DNA of 10,977 nt from Pseudomonadota bacterium (GCA_023423675.1 JAFAFD010000126.1:1-10977); one strand, 5' to 3'. Shown: positions 1 through 7,705, numbered from the stretch's first letter. The notes: generated from the sequence alone by a model not told the origin. Translations and numbers: made by a program.

Positions 1-266
1 GCCGCCTGCCGGTCAGCTCTCTGAAAAGTTATGTCGGCCACATGCTGGGCGCCTGCGGCGCGTTCGAGGCATGGGTGACGATCGAGATGATGCGTGCGGG
101 CTGGTTTGCGCCCACGCTCAATCTGGAGCATGCCGACCCCCGTTGCGCGGCGCTCGATCACATCACCGGGGAGGGGCGACGGCTGCAGGCGACGCACGTC
201 ATGAGCAACAACTTCGCCTTCGGCGGTATCAATACGTCCCTCATCTTCAAAAAGTGGTGCGGGTAG
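1..266 (+). CDS. Beta-ketoacyl-ACP synthase, C-terminal part (5' end outside window)
   Basis: Open from the left edge in the frame whose first full codon is at position 3, ending at TAG 264-266; 87 residues are visible. They form the C-terminal thiolase-fold half of a KAS I/II (FabB/FabF-like) condensing enzyme, which extends an acyl chain on acyl carrier protein by decarboxylative condensation. The motif KSYVGHMLGACG matches the family KSxxGHxxGAxG: the conserved Lys is at 24-26 and the second active-site His at 39-41. The closing glycine-rich motif NNFAFGGIN is at 207-233. The active-site Cys and first His lie outside the window. The NNFAFGGINTSLIF ending resembles ketosynthases of aryl-polyene/xanthomonadin pigment clusters, common in Xanthomonadaceae. 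That pathway assignment is inference from memory, and the rest of any cluster would be to the left. Family call is secure, pathway is not. Confidence 0.9.
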   Translation, partial: RLPVSSLKSYVGHMLGACGAFEAWVTIEMMRAGWFAPTLNLEHADPRCAALDHITGEGRRLQATHVMSNNFAFGGINTSLIFKKWCG

Positions 267-386
267 GCTGGCGCGGCCAGACCGGTTTCCAACCGCATGC
301 CACGTGAACGCCATCGCCACATTGCTGAATCCCGTCGGGGAAACGCCGTCGATCGCGCCGCCATCGTCGCCCGCCTGCTTTCCCCG

Positions 387-404
387 GTGTCGGCTTTCCG
401 ACAC
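387..404. terminator. Perfect 7-bp hairpin between ketosynthase and ycgL genes
   Basis: GTGTCGG (387-393) and CCGACAC (398-404) are perfect inverted repeats around a CTTT loop. It sits 120 bases after the ketosynthase stop and 35 bases before the ycgL start. No T-run follows, so it is not a canonical intrinsic terminator. It could be a weak terminator, a protein-binding palindrome near the ycgL promoter, or a 5' UTR hairpin. The rest of 267-439 shows nothing I can name. Confidence 0.35.
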
Positions 405-439
405 AATCATGGCTCTTCCCGGGTTATCGTCCCGCGGAC

Positions 440-700
440 ATGCACGCCTACGTCTATAAAAGCCAACTTAAGCCGGACACCTACGTCTATCTCGCCCGTC
501 GTGATGATTTCAGCGCGCTGCCTGCGCCGCTGGTCACCTCGCTGGGTGCGCTGTCGTTCGTCCTCGAAGTGACCCTGGATGCGCAGCGCCGTCTGGCCCA
601 GGCCGACCCGGACAAGGTCCGCAGCGAGCTGACAGAGCGGGGTTTCTACCTGCAGGTGCCGCCGTCGGTGACCAGCATGATGCGGCGCCACTATGACTGA
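440..700 (+). CDS. ycgL: YcgL-domain small protein
   Basis: An 86-aa protein of the YcgL family, small cytoplasmic proteins of unknown biochemical role widespread in Gammaproteobacteria. Recognised from the family pattern: an N-terminal strand AYVYKS, a second strand DTYVYL followed by RRDDFSALP, a central Leu/Val-rich section, then [17 protein letters not shown] near the C-terminus, all collinear with E. coli YcgL (YRSSKRDQTYLYV, KKDDFSRVP, LTEQGYYLQLPPP). It starts at the conserved core without the N-terminal extension that E. coli YcgL carries. The ATG at 440 has only a weak upstream Shine-Dalgarno, but no in-frame start with better support precedes it. The stop TGA (698-700) lies inside the next gene, whose ATG is at 693, so the two are probably translationally coupled. 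Confidence 0.88.
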   Translation: MHAYVYKSQLKPDTYVYLARRDDFSALPAPLVTSLGALSFVLEVTLDAQRRLAQADPDKVRSELTERGFYLQVPPSVTSMMRRHYD

Positions 701-3700
701 GCTGTCGCGCCCACGCGCTCTGTCGATCGCCTTCGTTATCGGCGCCGTGCTGGCGCTCGCCTCGGTCGTGGGCGGGCTGCCCGGTGCCGTGCTTGCCGCA
801 CTGGCGCAGCCGGCGTTCGCGCTGGGCGTGTCCTGGTGGCGGCGCAGCCGCACGCTGCAGGCTCCGAAGCTGATCGCACGGCGGGAGCTGCCGGCGTTGG
901 CGGTGCTGTGGGCTGCGGCCCCGGCAGGCCTGGCGCTGCTGCTGGCATGGCCGCTGGCGGCGCTGCGTGACAGCGGCAGCCTGGCCGCCGTGCTCGGCCT
1001 GAGCGTGCTGGTCAGTGCCGGCCTGCTGGCCGCGTGGCGCACCTGGCCGTTGTGGAACGATGTCGAACGCCTCGACGGCAGTCTCGCCCAGCATTGGCAC
1101 GCGCTGGCCGGGCGTGACCTGACCGCCTGGCGTGGCCTGCTGGTGGCGGCGATCGTGGTCGCCCTGGCCGCGCTGATCGTGCTGCCGGCATGGCCGGGCC
1201 TGTTGCCGGAAGGCGCCGGTTGGCCTGCCGCACTGGCCACCCTGGTGCTGTCGCCGGTCCTGCACCTGCTGCTGCAGCGGGTGGCACCGGCGCCGATGGT
1301 CAGCCTGCGCAGCACTACGCAGGACCTGCCCAGCGGCGATGCCGAAGCCCTGTTCAACGCCGCCGCCGAAAGCACGCCGCTGGAAGCGATGGCACCGCAG
1401 GAGCTGACCCCGGCGCTGTACGAAGCCGCGCGCCACGGCCGCATCGACCGCGCGCTGCAGCTGCTGCAGGCCGGCGCCGATCCGCACGCGCTGCCGGACC
1501 CGAACTGGCGCGACCAGCGCAGCCTGGCCGTGCTCGCCGCCGTGCTGCCGGACCTGCGCCTGCTGCGCGAACTGATCGGTCGTGGCGTTGACGTGAATGC
1601 TCCGCACCGTGGCATGACCCCGCTGCTGGCCGCCACGCGCGACAGCTGGCATGGGCGCCCGGAAGCGGTGATGACCCTGCTCGCCAACGGCGCCGATTCG
1701 CGCGCGATGGACAGCGATGGCAATACACCGCTGCACCACGCCGCGCGCAGTTCCGACCCGGGCGTGGCCGCGCTGCTGCGCGATGCCGCCGCCGAGGTGG
1801 ATGCGCTCAACACCGAAGGCTGGTCGCCGCTGGCGGTGGCCTGCCAGGTCGGCAACTGGCGCCTGGCCCGCTTCCTGCTCGAGCGCGGTGCGCGCAGCGA
1901 ACCCAGCGAAGGCACCCCGGTGCTGCTGGCCGCTGCCGCCACCGAGGACGACGATCCGGCCGGCGTGCAGCTGCTGCTCAAGCACAAGGCGCGCGCCGAT
2001 GCGCGCGACCGCCAGCGTCGCAGCGCACTGCACGAAGCCGCCCTGGCCGGCCATGTCGAGATCATCGGCGTGCTGCTGGGTGCCGGCGCCAACCTCGAAG
2101 CGCGCGATGCGCTGGGCCGCACGCCGTGGCTGGAAGCGGCCCGTGCCGGTCGCGCCGCTGTCATCGAACACCTGCTGCCGCACAAGCCGGACCTGGTGGC
2201 GGTCGATGGCGAAGGCCGCAACGCCGTGCTGCTCGCCGCGATGGCCGAAGATGTCTCGCCGCTGCTGGTCAAGCGTCTGGTCGACCTGGGCATCCCCGCC
2301 GATGCAAGCGATCCGCTTGGCCGTCGTGCGGTGGACTACGCCGCCGAAGCCGGGCGCTGGGCGATCGTGGCCCTGCTGGACCCGTCCTATCCGTTGCCGG
2401 CCGCGGTCAGCGATGGCCTGGCCGAACGCGGTGAAGCCGCCAGCGCCAGCGGCCTGCTGCCCGACCGTCCGCCGCTGACCCTGCTGCGCGAAGCGCTGGG
2501 CTTCGGCAATACCGAAGGCATGGCCGCGCTGGCCAGGCTGTGCCAGCCGGAAGAGCTGGGCGGCCTGCTGCTGGACCCTGAACTGGCGCTGGAACCGCGC
2601 GCGGTCGACTGGCTGCTGGGCCATGGCGCCGACCCGTACGTGCGCGACGCCTGTGCCGATACCCCCATGTTCGCCCTGCTGTCGCGCGGCATCGACGCGG
2701 TGCCGGCGCTGCAGGTGATGCTGCAGCGTGGCCTGTCGCCGGCCGGCCGCGGTGGCCTCGCGCGTTTCCTTGCTGCCTGCGCGCAGCACGATCAGGCCGC
2801 GCGCGGCCTGGAACAGCTGGCGCTGGAACTGCTCGAACGCGGCGCCGATCCATTCGCCGCTTCGCCGGCCGGTGATCCGCCGCTGTCGCTGGCGGTGCGC
2901 CTGGGCTGGCTGCGCCTGCAGCAGGCCCTGCTCAATGCCGGTGTCGATCGCGAAGCCCGCGACAGCCACGGCATGACCGCCCTGCACCTGGCCACCGCGC
3001 TGGCCCGCGAAGGCGCGCTGAAGCTGCTGGTGCAGCACGGTGCATCGCCGGAAGCGCGTGCCGCCGATGGCCAGACCCCGCTGGGCGTGGCGCTGTCGAT
3101 CGGCCGCCGCGACCTGGCCGACTGGCTGGATTGGCGGGTGTGGCCGCTGCCGCGCCGCACCCTGCGCGAAAGCGACCTGCCGGCCGCCGCCATGGCCGGT
3201 GACGTCGATGCCGTGCGCCGTTTGAACGATCTCGGCTTCGCCATCGACGCCGTCGATGCGCAGGGCTGCACCGCGCTGCTGCGAGCGGCCGGTGGTGGCC
3301 ATCTGGCGGTGGTCGACCTGCTGCTGGCGCGTGGCGCGGATCCGCAGCATGGCGCGGCCAGTGGCGCGACTCCGCTGTCGGCGGCGGTCAGCATGCGCCA
3401 GGTGGATATCGTCTCGGCCCTGCTCGATGCCGGCGCCCAGCTGGAACACCGCCTGCCGGGCGGGGTGACCGTGCTGATGCTGGCCTCGGCGCTGGGCCTG
3501 CCGGACATCGTCGCGCGTCTGCTCACCGCCGGTGCCGACGTGCACGCCGGCGATGCGCAGCAGCTGGGCCCGCTGCACTGCGCGGCGCTGTATGGCTTCA
3601 GTGCCCGCGACCGTTCGCGCCTGCTGGCCCTGCTGGATACGCTGTTGCTGGCCGGCGCCGAGCCCGACTTGGCCTCGGCCGGTTCGGTCACGCCGCTGCT

Positions 3701-4031
3701 GCTGCTGCTGGGTGCACGCGCCGAGCCGGGCACCGCCTGCGACGAGCAGGTGGTGATGGCTGCGGTGGAGCGCCTGCTGGATGAGGACGTGAGCCTGGAC
3801 GTCCGTGACCCGCGCGGCTTCGGCCCGCTGCACCTGGCCGCCCTGCACGGGCTGCCGCTGCTGGTGCAGCGCCTGCTGCGCGCCGGTGCCGATCCGGAAG
3901 TACGCGACAGCCTCAACCGCAGCCCGCGCGAGATCGCGGTCATGCGCGGCTTCATCGACGTGGCCGGCGAATTCGAACCGCGCGTGCCGGGCGTGTCCTC
4001 GATGGCCCGGTTCCTGCGCGACAACGGCTGA
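693..4031 (+). CDS. Large membrane-anchored ankyrin-repeat protein
   Basis: A 1112-aa protein. Residues 8-195 are hydrophobic and read as about six membrane helices (roughly 8-27, 30-47, 66-90, 95-113, 148-168, 176-194), with Arg-rich loops (WWRRSRTL...IARRE near 48-65; the 114-147 loop) that would be cytoplasmic, placing both ends inside the cell. From about 237 to 1090 there are about 24 ankyrin repeats, some degenerate; clear copies show [60 protein letters not shown] and [25 protein letters not shown]. Ankyrin repeats bind protein partners, so a cytoplasmic scaffold held at the inner membrane is the natural inference. No enzymatic domain is visible. Its ATG overlaps the end of the ycgL gene by 8 bases. 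Function unknown; no effector or secretion signal was seen. GC and codon use match the neighbours, so recent transfer is not suggested. Confidence 0.9.
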   Translation: MTELSRPRALSIAFVIGAVLALASVVGGLPGAVLAALAQPAFALGVSWWRRSRTLQAPKLIARRELPALAVLWAAAPAGLALLLAWPLAALRDSGSLAAVLGLSVLVSAGLLAAWRTWPLWNDVERLDGSLAQHWHALAGRDLTAWRGLLVAAIVVALAALIVLPAWPGLLPEGAGWPAALATLVLSPVLHLLLQRVAPAPMVSLRSTTQDLPSGDAEALFNAAAESTPLEAMAPQELTPALYEAARHGRIDRALQLLQAGADPHALPDPNWRDQRSLAVLAAVLPDLRLLRELIGRGVDVNAPHRGMTPLLAATRDSWHGRPEAVMTLLANGADSRAMDSDGNTPLHHAARSSDPGVAALLRDAAAEVDALNTEGWSPLAVACQVGNWRLARFLLERGARSEPSEGTPVLLAAAATEDDDPAGVQLLLKHKARADARDRQRRSALHEAALAGHVEIIGVLLGAGANLEARDALGRTPWLEAARAGRAAVIEHLLPHKPDLVAVDGEGRNAVLLAAMAEDVSPLLVKRLVDLGIPADASDPLGRRAVDYAAEAGRWAIVALLDPSYPLPAAVSDGLAERGEAASASGLLPDRPPLTLLREALGFGNTEGMAALARLCQPEELGGLLLDPELALEPRAVDWLLGHGADPYVRDACADTPMFALLSRGIDAVPALQVMLQRGLSPAGRGGLARFLAACAQHDQAARGLEQLALELLERGADPFAASPAGDPPLSLAVRLGWLRLQQALLNAGVDREARDSHGMTALHLATALAREGALKLLVQHGASPEARAADGQTPLGVALSIGRRDLADWLDWRVWPLPRRTLRESDLPAAAMAGDVDAVRRLNDLGFAIDAVDAQGCTALLRAAGGGHLAVVDLLLARGADPQHGAASGATPLSAAVSMRQVDIVSALLDAGAQLEHRLPGGVTVLMLASALGLPDIVARLLTAGADVHAGDAQQLGPLHCAALYGFSARDRSRLLALLDTLLLAGAEPDLASAGSVTPLLLLLGARAEPGTACDEQVVMAAVERLLDEDVSLDVRDPRGFGPLHLAALHGLPLLVQRLLRAGADPEVRDSLNRSPREIAVMRGFIDVAGEFEPRVPGVSSMARFLRDNG

Positions 4032-4036
4032 GAGCC

Positions 4037-4075
4037 GGGGTCGGATCCCTTTCCAACGGAAAGGGCTCTGACCCC
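4037..4075 (+). repeat. 39-nt dispersed palindrome, copy 1 (terminator-like)
   Basis: Left arm GGGGTCGGATCCCTTTCC (4037-4054), loop AAC, right arm GGAAAGGGCTCTGACCCC (4058-4075). Sixteen of 18 positions are Watson-Crick pairs. Arm position 7 is a G.U wobble in + strand RNA, and position 10 (T opposite C) is unpaired. The same palindrome recurs at 6013-6051 and, reversed, at 7744-7782. It fills the short gap between the convergent ankyrin and antiporter genes, so it may act as a bidirectional transcription stop, but there is no U-tract. Confidence 0.85.
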
Positions 4076-4115
4076 TGCATGGCGACATGCACGATCATCC
4101 ACGCATGGCGTGGAT

Positions 4116-5888
4116 CTACTCGCTATCGGCGTCGGCCTCGAACAGGTGCATCAGGTCATTGCGTGCATCGCGCGAGGTCTGGATCACTGCGGCTTCGTCG
4201 TCATACACCAGGTACTGGTCGCGCAGCAGCTGTTCGTCATGCTCGCGGAACCGCTGCACATGGCGCTGCGCCACGTCCGCCGCCACGCCCAGCGCGGTCA
4301 GCACGCGTCCGCTCATTTCCAGGCTGGTGCCGAACACTTCGCGGAACGGCTCGGCCGACATGTCCATCAGACGCCATGCATGCTGGCGGTTGCGCGCACG
4401 TGCCAGCACCTTCGCATCCGGGTACAGGCGGCGCACCATGCGCACCGCGCGCAGGTTGGTTTCCGGATCGTCCACGGTGATCACGAACACATCGATATGC
4501 TCGCCGCCCGCGGCGCGCAGCATCTCCGGCCGGGTCGGGTCGCCGTAGTAGAGCTGGTTGCCGAAGCGGCGCAGGTCGGCCACGGTGTCCGGGTTCGCTT
4601 CCAGTGCCACGAACGGCACCTTCTGCGCGGTCAGCAGGCGCGCGATCACCTGGCCGAAGCGGCCCATGCCGGCGATCAGCACCTTGGGCTGGTTGTCCGG
4701 GGCCACCTTGTCGGCCGGTGCAGCATCGCGCGGTGCAGGTTTCTCCCGGCCCAGCAGCTTCAGCAGCACCAGCATCAGCAGCGGCGTGATCGCCATCGAC
4801 AGGCCGACGATGGCCACCAGCCGGTCATGGTTGGCGTCGCCCAGCAGGTGCGCGCGCTGCGCTTCGTTGAACACCACGAAGGCGAACTCGCCGCCCAGCC
4901 ACAGCACGCTGCCCAGCAGCAGCGACTGCCGCGACCCCAGTTTGGCGATGCGGCCGATCAGGTACAGCAGGCTGAACTTCACCACCAGCAACGCGGCCAC
5001 GCCGGTGGCGATCAGCCACGGCTCGGCGGTGATGCGGTCGAGGTCGATGCCCATGCCCACGGCGATGAAGAACAGGCCCAGCAGCAGGCCCTTGAACGGC
5101 TCGATCTGCGCTTCCAGCTCGTGGCGGAATTCCGAATCGGACAACAGCACGCCGGCCAGGAACGCGCCCAGGCTGGGGCTGAGGCCGGCTTCCTGCATGA
5201 ACCAGGCGGTGCCCAGCACTACCAGCAGCGCGGTGGCGGTGAACACTTCCGGGCTGCGGGTGCGGGCGATGATGCCGAACACCTTGCGCAGCACCGGGCG
5301 CCCGCACAGGATCACCACCGCCAGCGCACCCAGCGCCACGGCCGCGTCTTCCCAGCGCAGCGTCTCGTTCTTCGCCCCGCCCAGCAGCGGGATGGCGGCC
5401 AGCAGCGGGATCGCGATCAGGTCCTGGAACAGCAGGATGGCAAAGCCCAGCCGGCCATGGTCGCTGTTGATCGCCTTGTGCTCGGACAGCAGCTGCAGGC
5501 CCACCGCGGTGGAGGACAGGGCCAGCGCGATGCCGACCACCAGCGCGCTCTTCCACTGGAAGTGATCGAGCAGCAGCAGGCCACCCAGCAGCAGGCCGGA
5601 CAACGCCACCTGCGCCGCACCCGCGCCGAACACCGAGCGACGCATCACCTTCAGGCGGGCGGGCGACAGCTCCAGGCCGATGACGAACAGCAGCATCACC
5701 ACGCCGATCTCGGCCGCGCCGAGGATGCGATCGGCATCCTGCACGAAGCCCAGTCCGTCCGGACCCAGCACCACGCCAGCGGCGAGGTAGCCCAGCACTG
5801 CGCCGAAGCCGAACTTCTTGAACACCGGCACCGCGATCACCGCGGCCAGCAGCAGCACCAGCGCCAGTTCCAGACCACCGCTATACAT
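4116..5888 (-). CDS. KefB/KefC-type CPA2 potassium/proton antiporter with RCK domain
   Basis: A 590-aa inner-membrane protein. Residues 1-378 are the CPA2 Na+/H+-exchanger fold with many hydrophobic helices: LALSSTAVGLQ (122-132), the ion-path LLFQDLIAIP (152-161, Q155-D156), HELEAQIEPFKGLLLGLFFIAVG (from 256) and GGEFAFVVF (332-340). Residues 402-520 are an RCK/TrkA-N nucleotide-binding domain with AGMGRFGQ (406-413) and YYGDPTRPEMLRAAG (447-461). A short charged tail follows. Length and tail (AQRHVQRFREHDEQLLRDQ) fit E. coli KefB (601 aa) better than KefC (620 aa). Kef systems export K+ and take up H+ when glutathione adducts form, protecting against electrophiles. KefF/KefG ancillary oxidoreductases are not adjacent. 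The start has a good Shine-Dalgarno (AGGA, 6 bases upstream). Convergent with the ankyrin gene and divergent from mgtE. Glutathione control is assumed from the family. Confidence 0.92.
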   Translation of the reverse strand: MYSGGLELALVLLLAAVIAVPVFKKFGFGAVLGYLAAGVVLGPDGLGFVQDADRILGAAEIGVVMLLFVIGLELSPARLKVMRRSVFGAGAAQVALSGLLLGGLLLLDHFQWKSALVVGIALALSSTAVGLQLLSEHKAINSDHGRLGFAILLFQDLIAIPLLAAIPLLGGAKNETLRWEDAAVALGALAVVILCGRPVLRKVFGIIARTRSPEVFTATALLVVLGTAWFMQEAGLSPSLGAFLAGVLLSDSEFRHELEAQIEPFKGLLLGLFFIAVGMGIDLDRITAEPWLIATGVAALLVVKFSLLYLIGRIAKLGSRQSLLLGSVLWLGGEFAFVVFNEAQRAHLLGDANHDRLVAIVGLSMAITPLLMLVLLKLLGREKPAPRDAAPADKVAPDNQPKVLIAGMGRFGQVIARLLTAQKVPFVALEANPDTVADLRRFGNQLYYGDPTRPEMLRAAGGEHIDVFVITVDDPETNLRAVRMVRRLYPDAKVLARARNRQHAWRLMDMSAEPFREVFGTSLEMSGRVLTALGVAADVAQRHVQRFREHDEQLLRDQYLVYDDEAAVIQTSRDARNDLMHLFEADADSE

Positions 5889-5965
5889 GGGAATTCCTGG
5901 TCATCGCGGGGGCCTTTGCTGCGTGCGTGCGGCTGGGGGAGCGCGGCCGTGCAGGCCACCCCATC

Positions 5966-5971
5966 ATTATG
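5966..5971 (-). promoter_or_regulatory. Candidate -10 box for the antiporter gene
   Basis: On the minus strand CATAAT (5971 to 5966) matches five of six bases of the sigma-70 -10 consensus and stands out in GC-rich surroundings, about 78 bases before the antiporter start. A good -35 at 17-base spacing is not evident; TTGTCG lies 20 bases upstream. Weak call. The rest of 5889-6012 holds nothing else I can name. Confidence 0.3.
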
Positions 5972-6012
5972 CGCGCCCGCCTGTGCACGAACGACAACGG
6001 CCACGGAAGGCC

Positions 6013-6051
6013 GGGGTCAGATCCCTTTGCGCCGCAAAGGGCTCTGACCCC
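6013..6051 (+). repeat. 39-nt dispersed palindrome, copy 2
   Basis: Left arm GGGGTCAGATCCCTTTGC (6013-6030), loop GCC, right arm GCAAAGGGCTCTGACCCC (6034-6051). Only arm position 10 (T opposite C) is unpaired. Compared with copy 1, arm position 17 is G-C here and C-G there, a compensatory change that keeps the pair. It lies between the candidate promoters of the divergent antiporter and mgtE genes, upstream of both rather than at a gene end. Confidence 0.85.
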
Positions 6052-6082
6052 ACGGGCACCTGACTGCGAGCCCGGGCCAGGG

Positions 6083-6111
6083 TTGACCAGGCGTGCCGGC
6101 AGGTCCAGACT
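6083..6111 (+). promoter_or_regulatory. Candidate mgtE promoter
   Basis: TTGACC (6083-6088) matches five of six bases of the -35 consensus. At 17-base spacing CAGACT (6106-6111) is a poor -10, with three of six matches. If used, transcription would start near 6118 and give an untranslated leader of about 180 nt, which agrees with the structured leader and the leader ORF downstream. Weak but consistent. Confidence 0.25.
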
Positions 6112-6179
6112 GCCCGCCGCTGCCGGTCGCGCCGTCGTCGAGCGTGTCAGGCAGTACACCCATCCGGAGTCCCCAACCC

Positions 6180-6236
6180 ATGTCCAGCGACAGTAGAAGT
6201 CGACTTCGTTCGACGCCAGCGATGGCTACCGCCTGA
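6180..6236 (+). CDS. Putative 18-codon leader peptide upstream of mgtE
   Basis: ATG 6180 to TGA 6234-6236 encodes MSSDSRSRLRSTPAMATA. GGAG (6166-6169) lies 10 bases upstream, an acceptable Shine-Dalgarno. Codons 5-9 are AGT AGA AGT CGA CTT, all codons expected to be rare in a high-GC genome, which is unlike the neighbouring genes. They end at the base of the long leader helix that starts at 6201, and the stop codon falls in the apical hairpin. A ribosome on this ORF would therefore decide whether the helix forms. This arrangement resembles leader-peptide attenuators, including mgtL/mgtP-type Mg2+ leaders in enterics, but I see no sequence relation to those. Translation is unproven, and so short an ORF can arise by chance; the position and rare codons are the support. 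Confidence 0.4.
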   Translation: MSSDSRSRLRSTPAMATA

Positions 6237-6295
6237 TATCGGGTCGGTTTGCCTGCGTTGGCGTTGCGCGAGGTCGCATCCCCACAAGGCAAGCC
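6201..6295 (+). promoter_or_regulatory. Structured mgtE leader RNA with anti-Shine-Dalgarno element
   Basis: Bases 6201-6221 pair with 6256-6276: 20 of 21 positions pair, with one T/C mismatch (6210/6267). Four pairs are G.U wobbles, so the helix is sound only in + strand RNA, the mgtE direction. Inside it, 6228-6235 pairs with 6240-6248 (one bulged base, 6244) around an ATAT loop. Separately, 6246-6254 (GGTTTGCCT) is complementary over 9 bases to 6287-6295 (AGGCAAGCC), which includes the mgtE Shine-Dalgarno AAGG (6286-6289) and ends one base before the ATG. With the long helix formed, that pairing would be a pseudoknot; without it, a simple hairpin hiding the ribosome site. A regulatory RNA for mgtE is inferred. 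No resemblance to the M-box was recognised. Confidence 0.6.
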
Positions 6296-6296
6296 C

Positions 6297-7667
6297 ATGA
6301 ACCAGAAGCAATTGCTGCGCCCGGTGGCCGACGCCGCTGCCCTCGCCGCACCCCTGGCCAGCTACAACACCGCCGACGCGGTGGAGTTCCTCAACACGCT
6401 CGACCTGGAGCGCGCCGCCGAAACGCTGGCCGCGCTGTCGCTGCCGCGCGCGGTGAAGATGCTCGAAGCGCCCGAACTGCACCGCAGTGGCGAGCTGGTG
6501 GCCGCATTGCCGCCGGCCCGCGCCGCCGCGCTGCTGGGGCTGATGGCCGACGACCGCGCCACCGACATCGTCCACGAGCTGGACGAGGAAGAACGCGCGC
6601 GGCTGATCCCGCTGCTGGGCAGCGATGCCCGCCAGGCCATCCAGACGCTGCTGAGCTACCCGGCAAACACCGCCGGCGCGCTGATGACCACCGAGTTCGT
6701 CGCCGTGCCCGCCACCTGGACCGTGGCCCAGACCCTGCAGCACATCCGCCAGGTCGAGCGTACCCGCGAGACCGTGTACGCGATCTACGTGCTCGATCCG
6801 GCCAGCCAGCAGCTGCAGCAGGTGGTGACCATGCGCCGGCTGATCACCGGCCTGCCGGAGGAGTCGATCCTCGACGTGGCCCAGGTCAATCCGCCGGTCA
6901 CCGTCGATGCCCTGCTGGACCAGGAAGAAGTGGCGCGGCTGATCCGCCGCCACGACCTGCTGGCCATTCCGGTGGTGGACGCGCAGCAGCACCTGCTGGG
7001 CATCGTCACCGTCGACGACGTGCTCGATGCGCTCATCGAGGAATCGACCGAGGATGCGCACAAGTTCGGCGGCATGGAAGCGCTGGACAAGCCGTACATG
7101 CAGATCGGTTTCTTCGAGATGCTGCGCAAGCGCGCCGGCTGGCTGAGCGTGCTGTTCCTCGGCGAGATGCTCACCGCCAGCGCGATGCAGCACTACGAGG
7201 ACGAGCTGGCGCGCGCGGTGGTGCTGACCCTGTTCATTCCGCTCATCATGAGCTCGGGCGGCAACTCCGGTTCGCAGGCCACTTCGTTGCTGATCCGCAG
7301 CCTGGCCCTGCGCGAGCTGCGCCTGAGCGACTGGTGGAAGGTGGCGCTGCGCGAAGTGCCGACCGGCATGGTGCTGGGCGCCATCCTCGGCTGCCTGGCC
7401 ATCGTGCGCATCGTCATCTGGCAGCTGGGCGGCCTGCACGACTACGGCGAGCACTGGATCCTGCTGGCCATCACCATCGGCGCGGCCCTGGTGGGCATCG
7501 TCACGTTCGGCTCGCTGTCCGGCTCGATGCTGCCCTTCATCCTCAAGCGCCTGGGCTTCGACCCGGCCAGTGCCTCGGCACCGTTCGTGGCCACCCTCGT
7601 GGACGTGACCGGCCTGGTGATCTACTTCAGCATCGCCGCCCTCATCCTGCACGGCACCCTGCTGTAA
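6297..7667 (+). CDS. mgtE: Magnesium transporter MgtE
   Basis: A 456-aa inner-membrane Mg2+ channel/transporter. Domains in order: a helical MgtE_N cytosolic domain (about 1-120; ADDRATDIVHELDEEERARLIPLL), a pair of CBS domains (about 126-250; IPVVDAQQHLLGIVTVDDVLDAL ends the second), a plug-helix region, then the five-helix membrane domain (about 280-456). The family signature IMSSGGNSGSQATSLLIRSLAL is present (GGNSGSQ 321-327). The final helix carries PFVATLVDVTGLVIYF, with D436 at the place of the selectivity Asp of Thermus MgtE. In that family the N and CBS domains bind Mg2+ and close the pore when cytosolic Mg2+ is high. The ATG at 6297 is chosen because AAGG lies 7 bases upstream and the length matches the usual ~450 aa; a TTG at 6249 would add 16 residues that overlap the leader helix. 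Stop TAA. Confidence 0.95.
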   Translation: MNQKQLLRPVADAAALAAPLASYNTADAVEFLNTLDLERAAETLAALSLPRAVKMLEAPELHRSGELVAALPPARAAALLGLMADDRATDIVHELDEEERARLIPLLGSDARQAIQTLLSYPANTAGALMTTEFVAVPATWTVAQTLQHIRQVERTRETVYAIYVLDPASQQLQQVVTMRRLITGLPEESILDVAQVNPPVTVDALLDQEEVARLIRRHDLLAIPVVDAQQHLLGIVTVDDVLDALIEESTEDAHKFGGMEALDKPYMQIGFFEMLRKRAGWLSVLFLGEMLTASAMQHYEDELARAVVLTLFIPLIMSSGGNSGSQATSLLIRSLALRELRLSDWWKVALREVPTGMVLGAILGCLAIVRIVIWQLGGLHDYGEHWILLAITIGAALVGIVTFGSLSGSMLPFILKRLGFDPASASAPFVATLVDVTGLVIYFSIAALILHGTLL

Positions 7668-7705
7668 CAAATACGTATGGCCTGGGGTCGGATCCCCGTG
7701 CTCTG

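Noticed and set aside
534..4088. A 1184-codon open frame on the minus strand opposite the ankyrin gene, with two others at 407-2293 and 2792-4102
   Set aside because: Composition is Arg/Gln/His/Ala-rich low-complexity with no domain; it is what the reverse strand of GC-rich, third-position-biased coding DNA gives. The + strand frame has clear ankyrin repeats.
4110..6047. A 645-codon open frame on the + strand opposite the antiporter gene
   Set aside because: A His/Gln-rich shadow of the antiporter gene with no recognisable domain. The minus strand gives a convincing Kef-like protein with a good ribosome site.
6196..6207. Perfect 12-bp palindrome GAAGTCGACTTC as a repressor operator
   Set aside because: It overlaps the leader ORF and helix A and is better explained as part of a SMAG-like or RNA structure; no known operator is recognised.
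6052..6296. M-box (ykoK) or yybP-ykoY riboswitch upstream of mgtE
   Set aside because: I could not find the conserved segments of either class; the leader structure present is of another layout. A covariance-model search would settle it.
6249..6299. TTG at 6249 as the mgtE start
   Set aside because: It would add 16 residues without family similarity and has no ribosome site; ATG 6297 has AAGG 7 bases upstream and the usual protein length.
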